This document shows, piece by piece, positions 26,885 to 35,155 of a stretch of 64,000 nucleotides of DNA (positions are counted from its first letter, which is position 1; every line of letters begins with the position of its first letter). The DNA lies in assembly GCF_900112035.1 (NCBI RefSeq), contig NZ_FOKC01000003.1:186001-250000 (forward strand), read 5' to 3'. The DNA is from Nocardioides alpinus. Its GTDB lineage: Bacteria; Actinomycetota; Actinomycetes; Propionibacteriales; Nocardioidaceae. Below the pieces are notes generated by a model. That model was not told the origin of the DNA. It worked only from the letters and a program-made list of their open reading frames with translations, and made no database searches. The position numbers were made by a program, and so were the translations under genes.

Positions 26885-28126
26885 GTGAGCATCGACGTAC
26901 GTCTCTCGCAGGACGCGCAGAAGTACCTGGCCACCGACCAGCTCGTCTGGTTCGGCGAGGTGACCGACTCCGATGCCGAGCACCTCCGGCTCGGCCTGCC
27001 CGAGGACCAGCGGTTCGTGGTCGACCTCCCTGCCGGCCCGGAGGACCTGCACAGCGGCATCTACGGCGTGCGTCCGATGGAGCTGTCACTGCCAGGCGGG
27101 TCCGTGGTCCCGATCGCAGGTCTCACCTGGGTCGGCGTGCACCCGGACGTACGCCGTCGTGGCGTGCTCGCCGCGATGATGACCGACCACCTCACCCGCT
27201 GCCACGACGCAGGTGTGGCGATCTCGGCGCTGCACGCCAGCGAGACCGGCATCTACGGGAGGTTCGGCTACGGCATGGCGGCGCTCATGCTGCAGGTGTC
27301 GATCGGCCGTGGGACGACGTTCACGGCTCCGCACCTCGAGGAAGAGGCGTCAGGGATCACCACGCAGCTCGTCACCATGTCCGCGCCCGGTGTGACCGAC
27401 CGGATGCGTGCGTGCCAGGTGCGGCTCGCCGGGGACCTTCCCGGAACGATCGTGGGGTCCGCGGACTTCTTCGCGCTGATGTCCCTCGAGCCCGCTGAGG
27501 CGCTGCGGGACAAGGAGGCGCGTCGCGTCCTCTTCGCCCGCCGCGACGGCGAGGACGTCGGCTTCGTCGGGCTGCGGCGCGAGCACAAGTGGGAGCGGGC
27601 GCGGCCGTCGGGGACGGTCGTGGTCGGCACGTTCTGCGGACTTCCCGCGGCGCGGCTGGCGCTCGCGCGTCGGGTCGTCGACATCGACCTGATGGGCACC
27701 ACGAAGCTCGAGGCCATCGGCGCGGACGACCCGCTGCTCGGCTGGATCGGTGGACCCCGCGACACCGGCGACCTGCAGACCTGGGACAGCACCTGGATCC
27801 GGCTGGTCGACGTCGGGGCAGCGTGGTCGCTGCGCTCGTTCGAGGGCGACTGCGACGTCGTCGTCGAGGTCGAGGACCGCAGTGCGCCGTGGAACGCCGG
27901 CCGGTGGCGGCTGACTGCGTCGGGCGGTTCGGGCGCCGCCCGACGTACGGACGACGACGCCGACGTCACCCTCGACGTCGCCGTGCTGGGCGCGGGGTTC
28001 CTCGGGCACGGCATCGGGGGGCTGCTGCGCGCCGGGTTGGTCCGCCAGCACCGATCAGGTGCGTACGCCGAGCTGGCGCGGGCGATGCGGACGCTCCTGG
28101 CGCCCGAGCCGTCGATCGGGTTCTGA
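26885..28126 (+). CDS. Eis-like GNAT N-acetyltransferase
   Basis: A 413-residue protein of the Eis architecture: an N-terminal GNAT domain, a second degenerate GNAT domain, and a C-terminal SCP2-like domain (TDDDADVTLDVAVLGAGFLG). The acetyl-CoA loop is in GVHPDVRRRGVLAAMM near residues 82-97. HASETGIYGRFGYG matches the Eis motif. It ends with a free carboxylate at Phe, as Eis does (the C-terminal carboxyl acts in catalysis in that family). GTG at 26885 is chosen because SIDVRLSQ starts the homologous region; TTG at 26873 is the alternative. Aminoglycoside or amine acetylation is possible, not proven. Confidence 0.87.
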   Translation: MSIDVRLSQDAQKYLATDQLVWFGEVTDSDAEHLRLGLPEDQRFVVDLPAGPEDLHSGIYGVRPMELSLPGGSVVPIAGLTWVGVHPDVRRRGVLAAMMTDHLTRCHDAGVAISALHASETGIYGRFGYGMAALMLQVSIGRGTTFTAPHLEEEASGITTQLVTMSAPGVTDRMRACQVRLAGDLPGTIVGSADFFALMSLEPAEALRDKEARRVLFARRDGEDVGFVGLRREHKWERARPSGTVVVGTFCGLPAARLALARRVVDIDLMGTTKLEAIGADDPLLGWIGGPRDTGDLQTWDSTWIRLVDVGAAWSLRSFEGDCDVVVEVEDRSAPWNAGRWRLTASGGSGAARRTDDDADVTLDVAVLGAGFLGHGIGGLLRAGLVRQHRSGAYAELARAMRTLLAPEPSIGF

Positions 28127-28133
28127 GCGTCGG

Positions 28134-28616
28134 CTAGGAGCTGCGTTCCCGGAGCTTCTGCTCCTGGAACACCTGCTCCTGGTAGCGCTGGAGGTCACGC
28201 TGGTACTGCTGGTCCTCACGGTCCAGACGGGTGATGCGTGCTGCCAGCCAGGCGACTCCGGCATGGATGATCCAGGCGATGATGGCGTAGACGACCATGG
28301 CGAAGAGGATCGAGACGTCGAGCACCGCCGCGACGTCGTTGCCCGTCTGGCCGAGCTCGATCGAGGTGAAGATGCCGCGGAACTGCTCCATGGCGCGGTC
28401 GAGAGACCGGTAGGCCCACTGGACGAAGGCCGGCTCGGGGTTGGCGCCGAAGAGCAGCAGGATGAATCCCAGCCCGAGGACGATCTGCGTGAGGACCAGG
28501 TAGGCGTACACGAGGTAGCCCAGGGCCTTGGCACCCCACAGGACGGCTCGACGCTGGGGGTAGACGATCGGACCCTCGGGCGGTGGCGGAAGAGTGGGCT
28601 GCACTGCGTGCGACAT
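28134..28616 (-). CDS. Small membrane protein, YggT-like
   Basis: A 160-residue protein starting MSHAVQPTLPPPPEG, with SD GGAG before the ATG. Two or three hydrophobic helices are present: residues about 35-57 and 100-125, joined by a segment PAFVQWAYRSLDRAMEQFRG that recalls YggT proteins. A charged Gln/Arg/Glu-rich coiled-coil tail follows. It converges with the Eis-like gene, 7 bases apart. Function unknown; the YggT likeness is by eye only. Confidence 0.7.
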   Translation of the reverse strand: MSHAVQPTLPPPPEGPIVYPQRRAVLWGAKALGYLVYAYLVLTQIVLGLGFILLLFGANPEPAFVQWAYRSLDRAMEQFRGIFTSIELGQTGNDVAAVLDVSILFAMVVYAIIAWIIHAGVAWLAARITRLDREDQQYQRDLQRYQEQVFQEQKLRERSS

Positions 28617-28902
28617 GGGGGCTCCGGTCCTGGTGTCGGCGTCCTCCGAGCGTGGCAACGATGCTGCAAGGGCTCCTCCCCCGATCCGGGTGACGGACCC
28701 GGGCCCGGCCCGGTCGCCTAGGGTCGAGCCTGTCCGCGGCCGGCGTCATCTGCCTGCGGTGCGGGTTCGTGCACACCTTCATGGGCGATTTCCACCAGTT
28801 CGTCGACCCGGCGGCGGTCAAGCCGGAGGACCTGCCGTCCGATCCTCTGGGGCACGGCTCGACACCGGCCTGGTCTCTTCTCCACACCGGCCGCGAACCT
28901 GC
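28617..28902 (+). other. Non-annotated gap with a coding-like remnant
   Basis: This stretch has no gene with a normal start. From about 28730 to 28855 one + frame reads coding-like, with high GC at third positions and a CxxC pair (VICLRCGFVHTFMGDFHQF). The frame has no ATG at its head and becomes less coding-like before its stop at 28933. It could be the remains of a small protein gene or a leaderless CTG-initiated gene: TAGGGT at 28719-28724 lies five bases before CTG at 28730. Otherwise nothing was seen. Confidence 0.3.
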
Positions 28903-28931
28903 TTGTCACTCGAACATCTGTTCGATATCAT
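28903..28931 (+). promoter_or_regulatory. LexA-controlled promoter (SOS box in the -35/-10 spacer)
   Basis: A -35 TTGTCA at 28903-28908 and a -10 TATCAT at 28926-28931 are 17 bases apart. Between them, TCGAACATCTGTTCGA (28910-28925) is a perfect palindrome of the form TCGAAC-N4-GTTCGA, the mycobacterial/Gram-positive SOS (LexA) box. LexA bound here would block polymerase. The ATG of the HNH gene follows the -10 by five bases, so the message is probably leaderless and DNA-damage inducible. Confidence 0.88.
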
Positions 28932-28936
28932 GAGGC

Positions 28937-30394
28937 ATGGCCGCTCCCCGTCTCCTTCAGCAGCCGCCCCAGGTGGCCGATGGAGCGAGCGCGGGCCAGG
29001 TGCTGGACCTGGCTGGGCAGGCACTCACGGCCCGCCGTCTGGCCGAGGTCGCCGAGCTGCACCTGGCGATCCAGTGGGCCGTCCTCCACGGCCACCCGCA
29101 TGATGACCGCGACCCGATGGTCACCCCGGGCGGCGACGGCACCCCCGCGCTCCGTGAGCACGCCATCCCCGAGCTCGCCATGGCCCGCGAGACCCACCCC
29201 GCGACCACGAGGGCGCTGATCGCCGACGGCCTCGATCTCGTCCACCGCCTCCCACGCACCTGGGCCATCGTCGAGGCCGGCGCCTGCGAGCCCTGGGTCG
29301 CCCGCCAGGTTGCCGTCCTGTCGCGCTCCCTGCTCAGCGAGCAGGTGGTCCGCGTCGACCGCGCGATCGCCAAGGCCATCCGCGGCCACGCGCCCTCCAC
29401 CGTCCTGGAGATCACCCGCGCGAAGGTCATCGAGGCCGATCCCGAGACGCACCGCGCCGAGCGCGAGCGCCTCCGCCACGAGCGCTACGTACGCCTCTCG
29501 CGCACCGACGAGTACGGCTACCGCTGCATCATCGCCCGCGTCACCGCCGGCGACGCCGCCTGGATCGACGCGATGGTCGACCGGGTCGCCGACATCCTCA
29601 GCCTCACCCTCGGTGCCGACCACAACCACGACGAGCTCCGCTCGCTGGCCCTCGGCTGGCTCGCCCGACCCGCCGAGCTCATCAAGCTCCTCCTCGAGCA
29701 CACCGACGTGGCCGACCCCGCGGATCCCGACGACGAGACCGACATCGATGGTGCCGGCGACGCCGCCCCGCCTGCCTGGCTCCCCGAGCACACCACGGGT
29801 GCCCTCGAGAAGCTCTGCACCCTGCCTGCCCGGCGCCTCGAGCGGCTCCGCAACCGCGGCCGCCTCTTCGTCCACGTCACCGATGAGGCGCTCCGCACCG
29901 GTGTCGGCGTCGCCCGGGTCGAGGGCGTCGGGCCCATCGACATCGCCCAGCTCCACGAGGTCCTCGGCAACGCCGCAGTCACCGTCACCCCTGTCCTCGA
30001 CCTGAGGATGCGCCGACGCGTCGACGCCTACGAGCACCCCGAGGACATCAAGGACCACGTGTGGACCCAGGTCGGCGGCGACTGCTTCCCGTTCTCACCT
30101 CGTACGGCGACCCGCGACGGCGTCGACTACGACCACTCCACGCCGTACGACGACACCGGGCCACCCGGCCAGACCGGCACCCACAACTCCGGCCCGCTGC
30201 GCCGACGGCACCACCGATGGAAGACCTTCGGCGGCTATCGATGCCGCGTGGCCGGTTCCGGCAGGCACCTCTGGACCACACCCCACGGCCAGGCGTTCCT
30301 CGTCGACCACACCGGCACCCGGCGGCTCACCCAGCACCAGGCAGGCGTCATGGACGAGGCCGCCGACGACGGCGTCGAGATCTACTGGGCGTAG
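28937..30394 (+). CDS. DUF222/13E12-type protein with HNH endonuclease domain
   Basis: A 485-residue protein with a DUF222 domain over most of its length (a long helical region from about residue 20 to 380). The C-terminal HNH nuclease-like motif contains DYDHSTPYD, HNSGPLRRRHHRWK and the terminal block LWTTPHGQAFLVD. It is homologous to the 13E12 repeat family of M. tuberculosis, several members of which are LexA-regulated. The upstream SOS box agrees with this. The cellular role of the family is not established; a DNA-damage-induced nuclease is the simplest reading. Codon use matches the host, so recent transfer is not indicated. Confidence 0.9.
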   Translation: MAAPRLLQQPPQVADGASAGQVLDLAGQALTARRLAEVAELHLAIQWAVLHGHPHDDRDPMVTPGGDGTPALREHAIPELAMARETHPATTRALIADGLDLVHRLPRTWAIVEAGACEPWVARQVAVLSRSLLSEQVVRVDRAIAKAIRGHAPSTVLEITRAKVIEADPETHRAERERLRHERYVRLSRTDEYGYRCIIARVTAGDAAWIDAMVDRVADILSLTLGADHNHDELRSLALGWLARPAELIKLLLEHTDVADPADPDDETDIDGAGDAAPPAWLPEHTTGALEKLCTLPARRLERLRNRGRLFVHVTDEALRTGVGVARVEGVGPIDIAQLHEVLGNAAVTVTPVLDLRMRRRVDAYEHPEDIKDHVWTQVGGDCFPFSPRTATRDGVDYDHSTPYDDTGPPGQTGTHNSGPLRRRHHRWKTFGGYRCRVAGSGRHLWTTPHGQAFLVDHTGTRRLTQHQAGVMDEAADDGVEIYWA

Positions 30395-30474
30395 GGCGCG
30401 CTGGATCAGGTCGCTGGGCGCGCCGGCTCGCTTGTATCCTCGACGCACCCCCTGAACAGGACACGGACTGCACG

Positions 30475-31158
30475 TTGGACATCGACTCTTTCCCCGCCAC
30501 CCGGTCCCCGGGCGTGGTCGCGCCGTTCAGGTACGACGTGGTCCACGACCAGTGGGAGTGGTCCGACGCCCTCTACGACCTGCACGGCTACTCACCCCGC
30601 GAGATTCCCGCCACGACCCAGGCGCTCATGCACCACAAGCACCCGGAGGATCGCGAGCGTGCCGCGGAGGTCTTCGCGGCCGTCGTCCGCGACGGCGGGA
30701 CCTACCGGTGCTACCACCGCCTCGTCGACCGCAACCAGCGCACCCTGACCGTCGTCAGTGTGGGCAGGACCGTCCTGGACCCGGACGGCCGGACGAGTGA
30801 GATCGAGGGCTACTACATCGACCTGACGGATGCGCGACGCGACGAGACCGAGGTCGACGTCCGAGATGCGCTCACCCGGAAGGCCCACACCGGCCCTGTC
30901 ATCGAGCAGGCGAAGGGCATGATCATGCTCGCAGAGGGCTGCACCGCGGACGAGGCGTTCGACCGACTGCGGACGTGCTCGGAGCACGCCAACCGCAAGG
31001 TGGGCTACCTCGCCCGGGACCTGATCCAGTCCGTGACCGAGAGAGGGTTCAGCAGCGGCCTCGTGTCCGAGGTCCTGAGCCAGCTCGTCGACGCCGCTCG
31101 CGGCGTGCAGCTCGACCCGAAGGACTCACGCACCGACGCAGCAGCCACCAGGCGGTGA
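30475..31158 (+). CDS. PAS-ANTAR domain regulator
   Basis: A 227-residue protein. The N-terminal PAS fold (residues about 20-125) includes YDLHGYSPREIPATTQALM and YYIDLTDARRDE; the C-terminal ANTAR domain (about 145-205) includes GPVIEQAKGMIMLAEGCTADEAFDRL. ANTAR domains bind paired hairpins in nascent RNA and act as antiterminators. Here they are joined to a PAS sensor instead of a receiver. The start is TTG at 30475, the first usable codon before the PAS domain. TATCCT at 30435-30440 may be the -10. The 3' 110 bases overlap the convergent membrane-protein gene. Confidence 0.87.
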   Translation: MDIDSFPATRSPGVVAPFRYDVVHDQWEWSDALYDLHGYSPREIPATTQALMHHKHPEDRERAAEVFAAVVRDGGTYRCYHRLVDRNQRTLTVVSVGRTVLDPDGRTSEIEGYYIDLTDARRDETEVDVRDALTRKAHTGPVIEQAKGMIMLAEGCTADEAFDRLRTCSEHANRKVGYLARDLIQSVTERGFSSGLVSEVLSQLVDAARGVQLDPKDSRTDAAATRR

Positions 31159-31543
31159 CGGTCGCCGACGCCGCGACGAGGACGCTGAGCAGGCCCCATT
31201 CGTCGGCGTGCTCGTAGCCGTCAGCGCTCGCCAGGAGCGGGACGATGCCGACCCAGAAGCCCAGCACGAGCATCCCGGTCCAGATGCCGAAACCGGTGAG
31301 AGATGCGAGGGCCACAGCACCCGTCTCCCGCACCACCGTGCGCGAGTCGGCGTCGTGGGCTGCTCGTGTGCTCAGGACGTAGCAGGCGAGCACCGCCAGC
31401 GCGGCAACCGGGAGTGCGACGGCGAACATCCCCACGAACAGCACCAGCAGCATCGTGACTCCGACGGTGCTGAGGAGCACCAGCGCCAGGAGCATGGCCC
31501 AGGCAACGCGGCTCGGCCTCCGTGACGAGGTTGTCGTGTCCAT
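31049..31543 (-). CDS. Membrane protein of unknown function
   Basis: A 164-residue protein with four hydrophobic segments (about 14-36, 38-58, 74-96 and 108-128). Its Arg-rich C-terminal tail is encoded opposite the end of the PAS-ANTAR gene. The ATG at 31543 is the first sensible start. The hydrophobic part is outside the overlap and looks genuine; the tail may be longer than needed. No family was recognised. Confidence 0.6.
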   Translation of the reverse strand: MDTTTSSRRPSRVAWAMLLALVLLSTVGVTMLLVLFVGMFAVALPVAALAVLACYVLSTRAAHDADSRTVVRETGAVALASLTGFGIWTGMLVLGFWVGIVPLLASADGYEHADEWGLLSVLVAASATVTAWWLLRRCVSPSGRAARRERRRRAGSGPRTRGRC

Positions 31544-31617
31544 GCCTCATGGTGTCCGGCCTCAGGCTCTCCTCGCTCGGGGTCGCGTACTCAAGCGTTG
31601 GGAGGAACGCCCACCGA

Positions 31618-32790
31618 TCAGCGCCGCGCGACCCCGTCGGCCCGCGCCGCTGCAGCCACGGCCTCGCGCACCGCACCCGGGACCCGCGGGTCGAAGGGCG
31701 ACGGGATGATCAGGTCCTCGCTCAGCGCATCACCGACGAGCGCCGCCAGCGCGGTGGCCGCGGCCACCTTCATGCCCTCGGTGATCGCCGTGGCGTGCAC
31801 GTCGAAGGCGCCGCGGAAGATGCCCGGGAAGGCCAGCACGTTGTTGATCTGGTTGGGGAAGTCGGAGCGGCCGGTCGCCACGACGCGGGCGTACTTGTGG
31901 GCGAGGTCGGGGTGCACCTCGGGCGTCGGGTTGGCCAGGCCGAAGATGATCGACTCGGGGGCCATCGAGGCGACGATCTCCTCGGGCACCTGCCCGCCGG
32001 AGACACCGATGTAGACGTCGGCGCCGGCCATCACGTCGGCCAGGGTCCCGCGGCGACCGAACACGTCGGCGGTGTCACGGGCCAGTGCGGCCTTGACCGC
32101 GGTGAGGTCGTGGCGCTCGGAGTTGAGCACTCCCTGCCGGTCGAGGACGGCGATGTCGCGCACGCCGGCCTCGAGCAGGATCCGCGCCACTGCGACACCG
32201 GCCGCACCGGCTCCCTGGATCACGACCCGGGCCGTGGCGGCGTCGCGGCCGGTGAGGCGGAGCGCGTTGGTCAGCGCGGCGAGCGCGACGACCGCGGTGC
32301 CGTGCTGGTCGTCGTGGAACACGGGGATGTCGAGGCGCTCCTTGAGCCGCGCCTCGATCTCGAAGCAGCGCGGGGCGGAGATGTCCTCGAGGTTGATGCC
32401 ACCGAAGCTCGGCGCCAGTCGGACGACGGTCTCGATGATCTCCTCGACGTCCGTGGTGTCGAGGCAGATCGGCACCGCGTCGACCCCACCGAACTGCTTG
32501 AACAGGACGGCCTTGCCCTCCATCACCGGCATCGCGGCGGCCGGGCCGATGTCGCCCAGGCCGAGGACAGCCGTGCCGTCGCTGACGATGGCGACCACGT
32601 TGGGCACCCAGGTGTAGTGCTGCGTCATCGACGGGTCGGCGGCGATCGCCTCGCACACGCGGGCCACGCCGGGCGTGTAGGCGAGGGAGAGCTCGTCGGG
32701 GCCGGTGAGGGCGACCGTCGAGACGGTCTCCATCTTGCCGCCGACATGCAGGTCGAACACGGGATCGCCTGAGTGCGGGTGCGAGGCCAT
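31618..32790 (-). CDS. NAD(P)-dependent malic enzyme
   Basis: Oxidative decarboxylation of malate to pyruvate, 390 residues, the short bacterial type without a phosphotransacetylase domain. The N-terminal domain has [17 protein letters not shown], with the catalytic Tyr. The metal/substrate region is [18 protein letters not shown] and [14 protein letters not shown]. The Rossmann part contains [18 protein letters not shown], and GLANPTPEV follows. ATG at 32790 ([15 protein letters not shown]) is preferred to upstream readings that lack conservation. It is transcribed away from sodX, with 20 bases between. Confidence 0.94.
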   Translation of the reverse strand: MASHPHSGDPVFDLHVGGKMETVSTVALTGPDELSLAYTPGVARVCEAIAADPSMTQHYTWVPNVVAIVSDGTAVLGLGDIGPAAAMPVMEGKAVLFKQFGGVDAVPICLDTTDVEEIIETVVRLAPSFGGINLEDISAPRCFEIEARLKERLDIPVFHDDQHGTAVVALAALTNALRLTGRDAATARVVIQGAGAAGVAVARILLEAGVRDIAVLDRQGVLNSERHDLTAVKAALARDTADVFGRRGTLADVMAGADVYIGVSGGQVPEEIVASMAPESIIFGLANPTPEVHPDLAHKYARVVATGRSDFPNQINNVLAFPGIFRGAFDVHATAITEGMKVAAATALAALVGDALSEDLIIPSPFDPRVPGAVREAVAAAARADGVARR

Positions 32791-32810
32791 GCCGGCGATA
32801 CTCGCACAGC

Positions 32811-33152
32811 TCATCGGGGCGAGAGAGCGCGTCCCATGCGTGGGGAAGGCCACACCCGCAGGCGTACGACGGCCAGCACGTGGTCCTCGGCCACCGGTCC
32901 ACGGTGGCGGGAGTCGACCCCCTCGTCGGGGTTGTCACTCACCAGCCACCACCCCTCCCCGCCCGATCCCATGGGCCGCTGCTCCTGCGCGCGCTTCACC
33001 GCCAGCGTCCCGTCCGCGAACCGGGCGACCACCAGGTCGCCCGGGCGCACGCGGGCGCCGTACCGGACCAGCAGCCGGTCACCGTCACGCAGCGTGGGGA
33101 GCATCGAGCGCCCACCCACCCGGGCGAGACCCCACTGACCCGCACGTTCCAC
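32811..33152 (-). CDS. sodX: Nickel-SOD maturation protease SodX (S26-type peptidase)
   Basis: A 113-residue signal-peptidase-I-like protein. The catalytic serine is Ser16 in GRSMLPTLRDGDRLLV and the general-base lysine is Lys53 in LAVKRA, the Ser/Lys dyad of S24/S26 peptidases. The partner gene sodN, whose product needs removal of a 14-residue leader, is divergent 50 bases away. This is the standard sodX-sodN arrangement in Actinobacteria. The start is GTG at 33152, without a Shine-Dalgarno and probably leaderless. It has no membrane anchor, consistent with a cytoplasmic processing role. Confidence 0.9.
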   Translation of the reverse strand: MERAGQWGLARVGGRSMLPTLRDGDRLLVRYGARVRPGDLVVARFADGTLAVKRAQEQRPMGSGGEGWWLVSDNPDEGVDSRHRGPVAEDHVLAVVRLRVWPSPRMGRALSPR

Positions 33153-33202
33153 GCGGAGTAGTGTCGCAGCAGAAGGGTTCCCCGACGTTCGAGAGGAAGC
33201 AC

Positions 33203-33604
33203 ATGCTTCGCACTTTCTTCGCCCCGACCATCGAGGTCTCCGCGCACTGCGACCTGCCCTGCGGCGTCTACGACCCCGCTCAGGCACGCATCGAGGCCGA
33301 GTCCATCAAGGCGATCATCGCCAAGGTCGCCGACAACGACGACGCCGACTTCCGCACCCGCGCCATCCTGATCAAGGAGCAGCGCTCGGAGCTCGTCAAG
33401 CACCACCTGTGGGTGCTCTGGACCGACTACTTCAAGCCCCCGCACTTCGAGAAGTACCCGCAGCTCCACACGCTGGTCAACGAGGCCACCAAGCTCGCCG
33501 GTGCCAGCGGCACCAAGGGTGAGCTCGACGCCGCGAAGGCCGACGAGCTGCTCGCCAAGATCGACGAAATCGCCGAGATCTTCTGGGAGACGAAGAAGGC
33601 CTGA
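33203..33604 (+). CDS. sodN: Superoxide dismutase, nickel-dependent
   Basis: Disproportionates superoxide using one Ni per subunit, as a hexamer. The 133-residue precursor has a 14-residue leader MLRTFFAPTIEVSA followed by the nickel hook HCDLPCGVYDP. After cleavage His15 becomes His1, and Cys16 and Cys20 become Cys2 and Cys6, all nickel ligands. The rest is the four-helix bundle. SD GAGAGGAAG precedes the ATG. It has its own terminator at 33658-33690. Nickel availability probably controls it through a Nur-type regulator, but no site was recognised. Confidence 0.97.
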   Translation: MLRTFFAPTIEVSAHCDLPCGVYDPAQARIEAESIKAIIAKVADNDDADFRTRAILIKEQRSELVKHHLWVLWTDYFKPPHFEKYPQLHTLVNEATKLAGASGTKGELDAAKADELLAKIDEIAEIFWETKKA

Positions 33605-33657
33605 GCAGCTTGCTGCTTCGTGCTTGAACCCAGACCTTCACGGTCAGATTCCAGGTC

Positions 33658-33690
33658 GGACCCGGTCGCCTCGTTCAGGCGGCCGGGTCC
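33658..33690 (+). terminator. Hairpin terminator of sodN
   Basis: A GGACCCGG...CCGGGTCC inverted repeat, extended inward by CGCC/GGCG with one T/G mismatch and a 7-base loop, lies 54 bases after the sodN stop. It is followed by a C/T-rich stretch rather than a pure T-run. Confidence 0.75.
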
Positions 33691-33726
33691 GCTGCGTCTC
33701 CCCCACCCCACCCGACTGGAGTCCCC

Positions 33727-34692
33727 ATCGCCACCCGCATCACCACCCCCTTCGACGCCACCAGCACCGCGCAGGACGTGGTGGCCGGCATCGACCTGAC
33801 CGGCCGTACGGCGCTCGTCACGGGTGCCGCGTCGGGCATCGGGCTCGAGACGGCCCGCGCCCTCGCGGGAGCCGGCGCGAGCGTCACCCTCGCGGTGCGC
33901 GACCTCGAGGCCGGGCACACGGCCGGTCGTGACATCGCCGCCACGACCGGCAACGACACCGTGGAGGTCGTCCACCTCGACCTCGCCGACCTGCGGACGG
34001 TCTCGACGCTGACGGACGGCTGGGTCGGACCACTGCACGTCCTGGTCAACAACGCCGGGATCATGGCCAGCCCCGAGGCCTACACGCCGCAGGGCTGGGA
34101 GCTGCAGTTCGCGACCAACCACCTCGGTCACTTCGCGCTGGCGCTGGGGCTGCGCGACGCGTTGGCGGCCGCGGACGACGCGCGCATCGTCTCGGTCAGC
34201 TCGAGCGGTCACGGCAGCTCGCCGGTCCTGTTCGACGACCTGTTCTTCGACCGGCGGCCCTACGACGCAGGCACGGCCTACGGCCAGTCCAAGACGGCCA
34301 ACGTCCTCTTCGCCGTCGAGGCGACCCGACGGTGGGCCGACCTCGGCATCACCGCCAACGCCCTCATGCCGGGCGGGGTCTGGACCAAGCTGCAGCAGCA
34401 CTGGGACCCCGCGACCCTGGCGGCGACCAAGGCGCAGGTGCCTGCGACCGACGCCGCCGGCATGGGCGTCAAGACGCCCCAGCAGGGCGCGGCCACCTCG
34501 GTGCTGCTCGCCACCTGGCCGGGACTGCAGGGTGTCGGCGGGCGATACTTCGAGGACTGCCGCGAGGCAGCGGTCGTCGAGCAGGTCCCGGACGGACTGC
34601 ACGGGGTGTGCGCGTACGCCCTCGACCCGGTCGCGGCGGAGCGGCTGTGGGACGTGTCGCTCGCGCTGCTCGAAGGAGTCCGACCCGGTTAG
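33727..34692 (+). CDS. Short-chain dehydrogenase/reductase, apparent ATC start
   Basis: A 321-residue SDR of the retinol-dehydrogenase/protochlorophyllide-reductase-like group. The NAD(P) motif is TALVTGAASGIGLETA, then LVNNAGIMA, and the catalytic YxxxK is YGQSK. A coding-like N-terminal extension (ATRITTPFDATSTAQDVVAG) typical of this group runs back from GTG at 33778 to ATC at 33727. GGAG sits five bases before that ATC, and no ATG, GTG or TTG lies in frame there. GTG at 33778 has no proper ribosome site. ATC is therefore proposed as the start. The substrate is unknown. Confidence 0.85.
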   Translation: MATRITTPFDATSTAQDVVAGIDLTGRTALVTGAASGIGLETARALAGAGASVTLAVRDLEAGHTAGRDIAATTGNDTVEVVHLDLADLRTVSTLTDGWVGPLHVLVNNAGIMASPEAYTPQGWELQFATNHLGHFALALGLRDALAAADDARIVSVSSSGHGSSPVLFDDLFFDRRPYDAGTAYGQSKTANVLFAVEATRRWADLGITANALMPGGVWTKLQQHWDPATLAATKAQVPATDAAGMGVKTPQQGAATSVLLATWPGLQGVGGRYFEDCREAAVVEQVPDGLHGVCAYALDPVAAERLWDVSLALLEGVRPG

Positions 34693-34695
34693 GGT
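34690..34695 (+). promoter_or_regulatory. Possible -10 element of the RsbW-like/SigF-like pair
   Basis: TAGGGT overlaps the end of the SDR gene, about 43 bases before the anti-sigma ATG. No convincing -35 was seen, and the SigF-type consensus GTTT-N15-GGGTAT is absent. Confidence 0.35.
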
Positions 34696-34737
34696 GGGCC
34701 CGAGCACATCAGCCTCGAGGACGGGACGAAGACGCAG

Positions 34738-35154
34738 ATGTCAGAACACACGGGGGGCCCTCGGGCCGACGTCGAGCTCCGACTTCCCGCCGAGGGCGCC
34801 TACGCGTCGGTGGTGCGTACGACGGCTGCGGGCCTGGCCGCGCGGCTCGACTTCACCATCGACGACATCGAGGACCTGCGCATCGCGATCGGTGAGGCCA
34901 CCGCCCTCGCGATCCCGGCCGCCGACCCGGGGACCGACCTGGTGGCGTGCTTCTTCTTCGGTCAGGGCGCCCTGACCGTCACCCTCGAGTCCGAGGCGAT
35001 GGACGACCCGCCGCTGGACACCGAGAGCTTCGCTTGGCAGGTGCTCGACACGATGGCCCAGGACGTGTCGGCAGGATCCGGGGAGGGCCGGTTCCGTGTC
35101 CGCTTCACCGTGACGTCGCAGGTTGCTGCGGGAACGACGGGTGCCGAGCTCTGA
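34738..35154 (+). CDS. RsbW/UsfX-like anti-sigma factor (serine kinase ATPase fold)
   Basis: A 138-residue GHKL-fold protein. DIEDLRIAIGEATALAI (residues about 41-57) is the N-box equivalent, in which the Glu/Asn catalytic site of RsbW kinases lies; the usual Asn is replaced (EATA), so kinase activity may be weak. The C-terminus carries EGRFRVRFTV. The gene ends one base before the start region of the sigma factor, the usual layout for anti-SigF/SigB. It is expected to hold the sigma factor inactive until released by an anti-anti-sigma factor. No rsbV-like gene is adjacent. Confidence 0.85.
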   Translation: MSEHTGGPRADVELRLPAEGAYASVVRTTAAGLAARLDFTIDDIEDLRIAIGEATALAIPAADPGTDLVACFFFGQGALTVTLESEAMDDPPLDTESFAWQVLDTMAQDVSAGSGEGRFRVRFTVTSQVAAGTTGAEL

Positions 35155-35155
35155 C

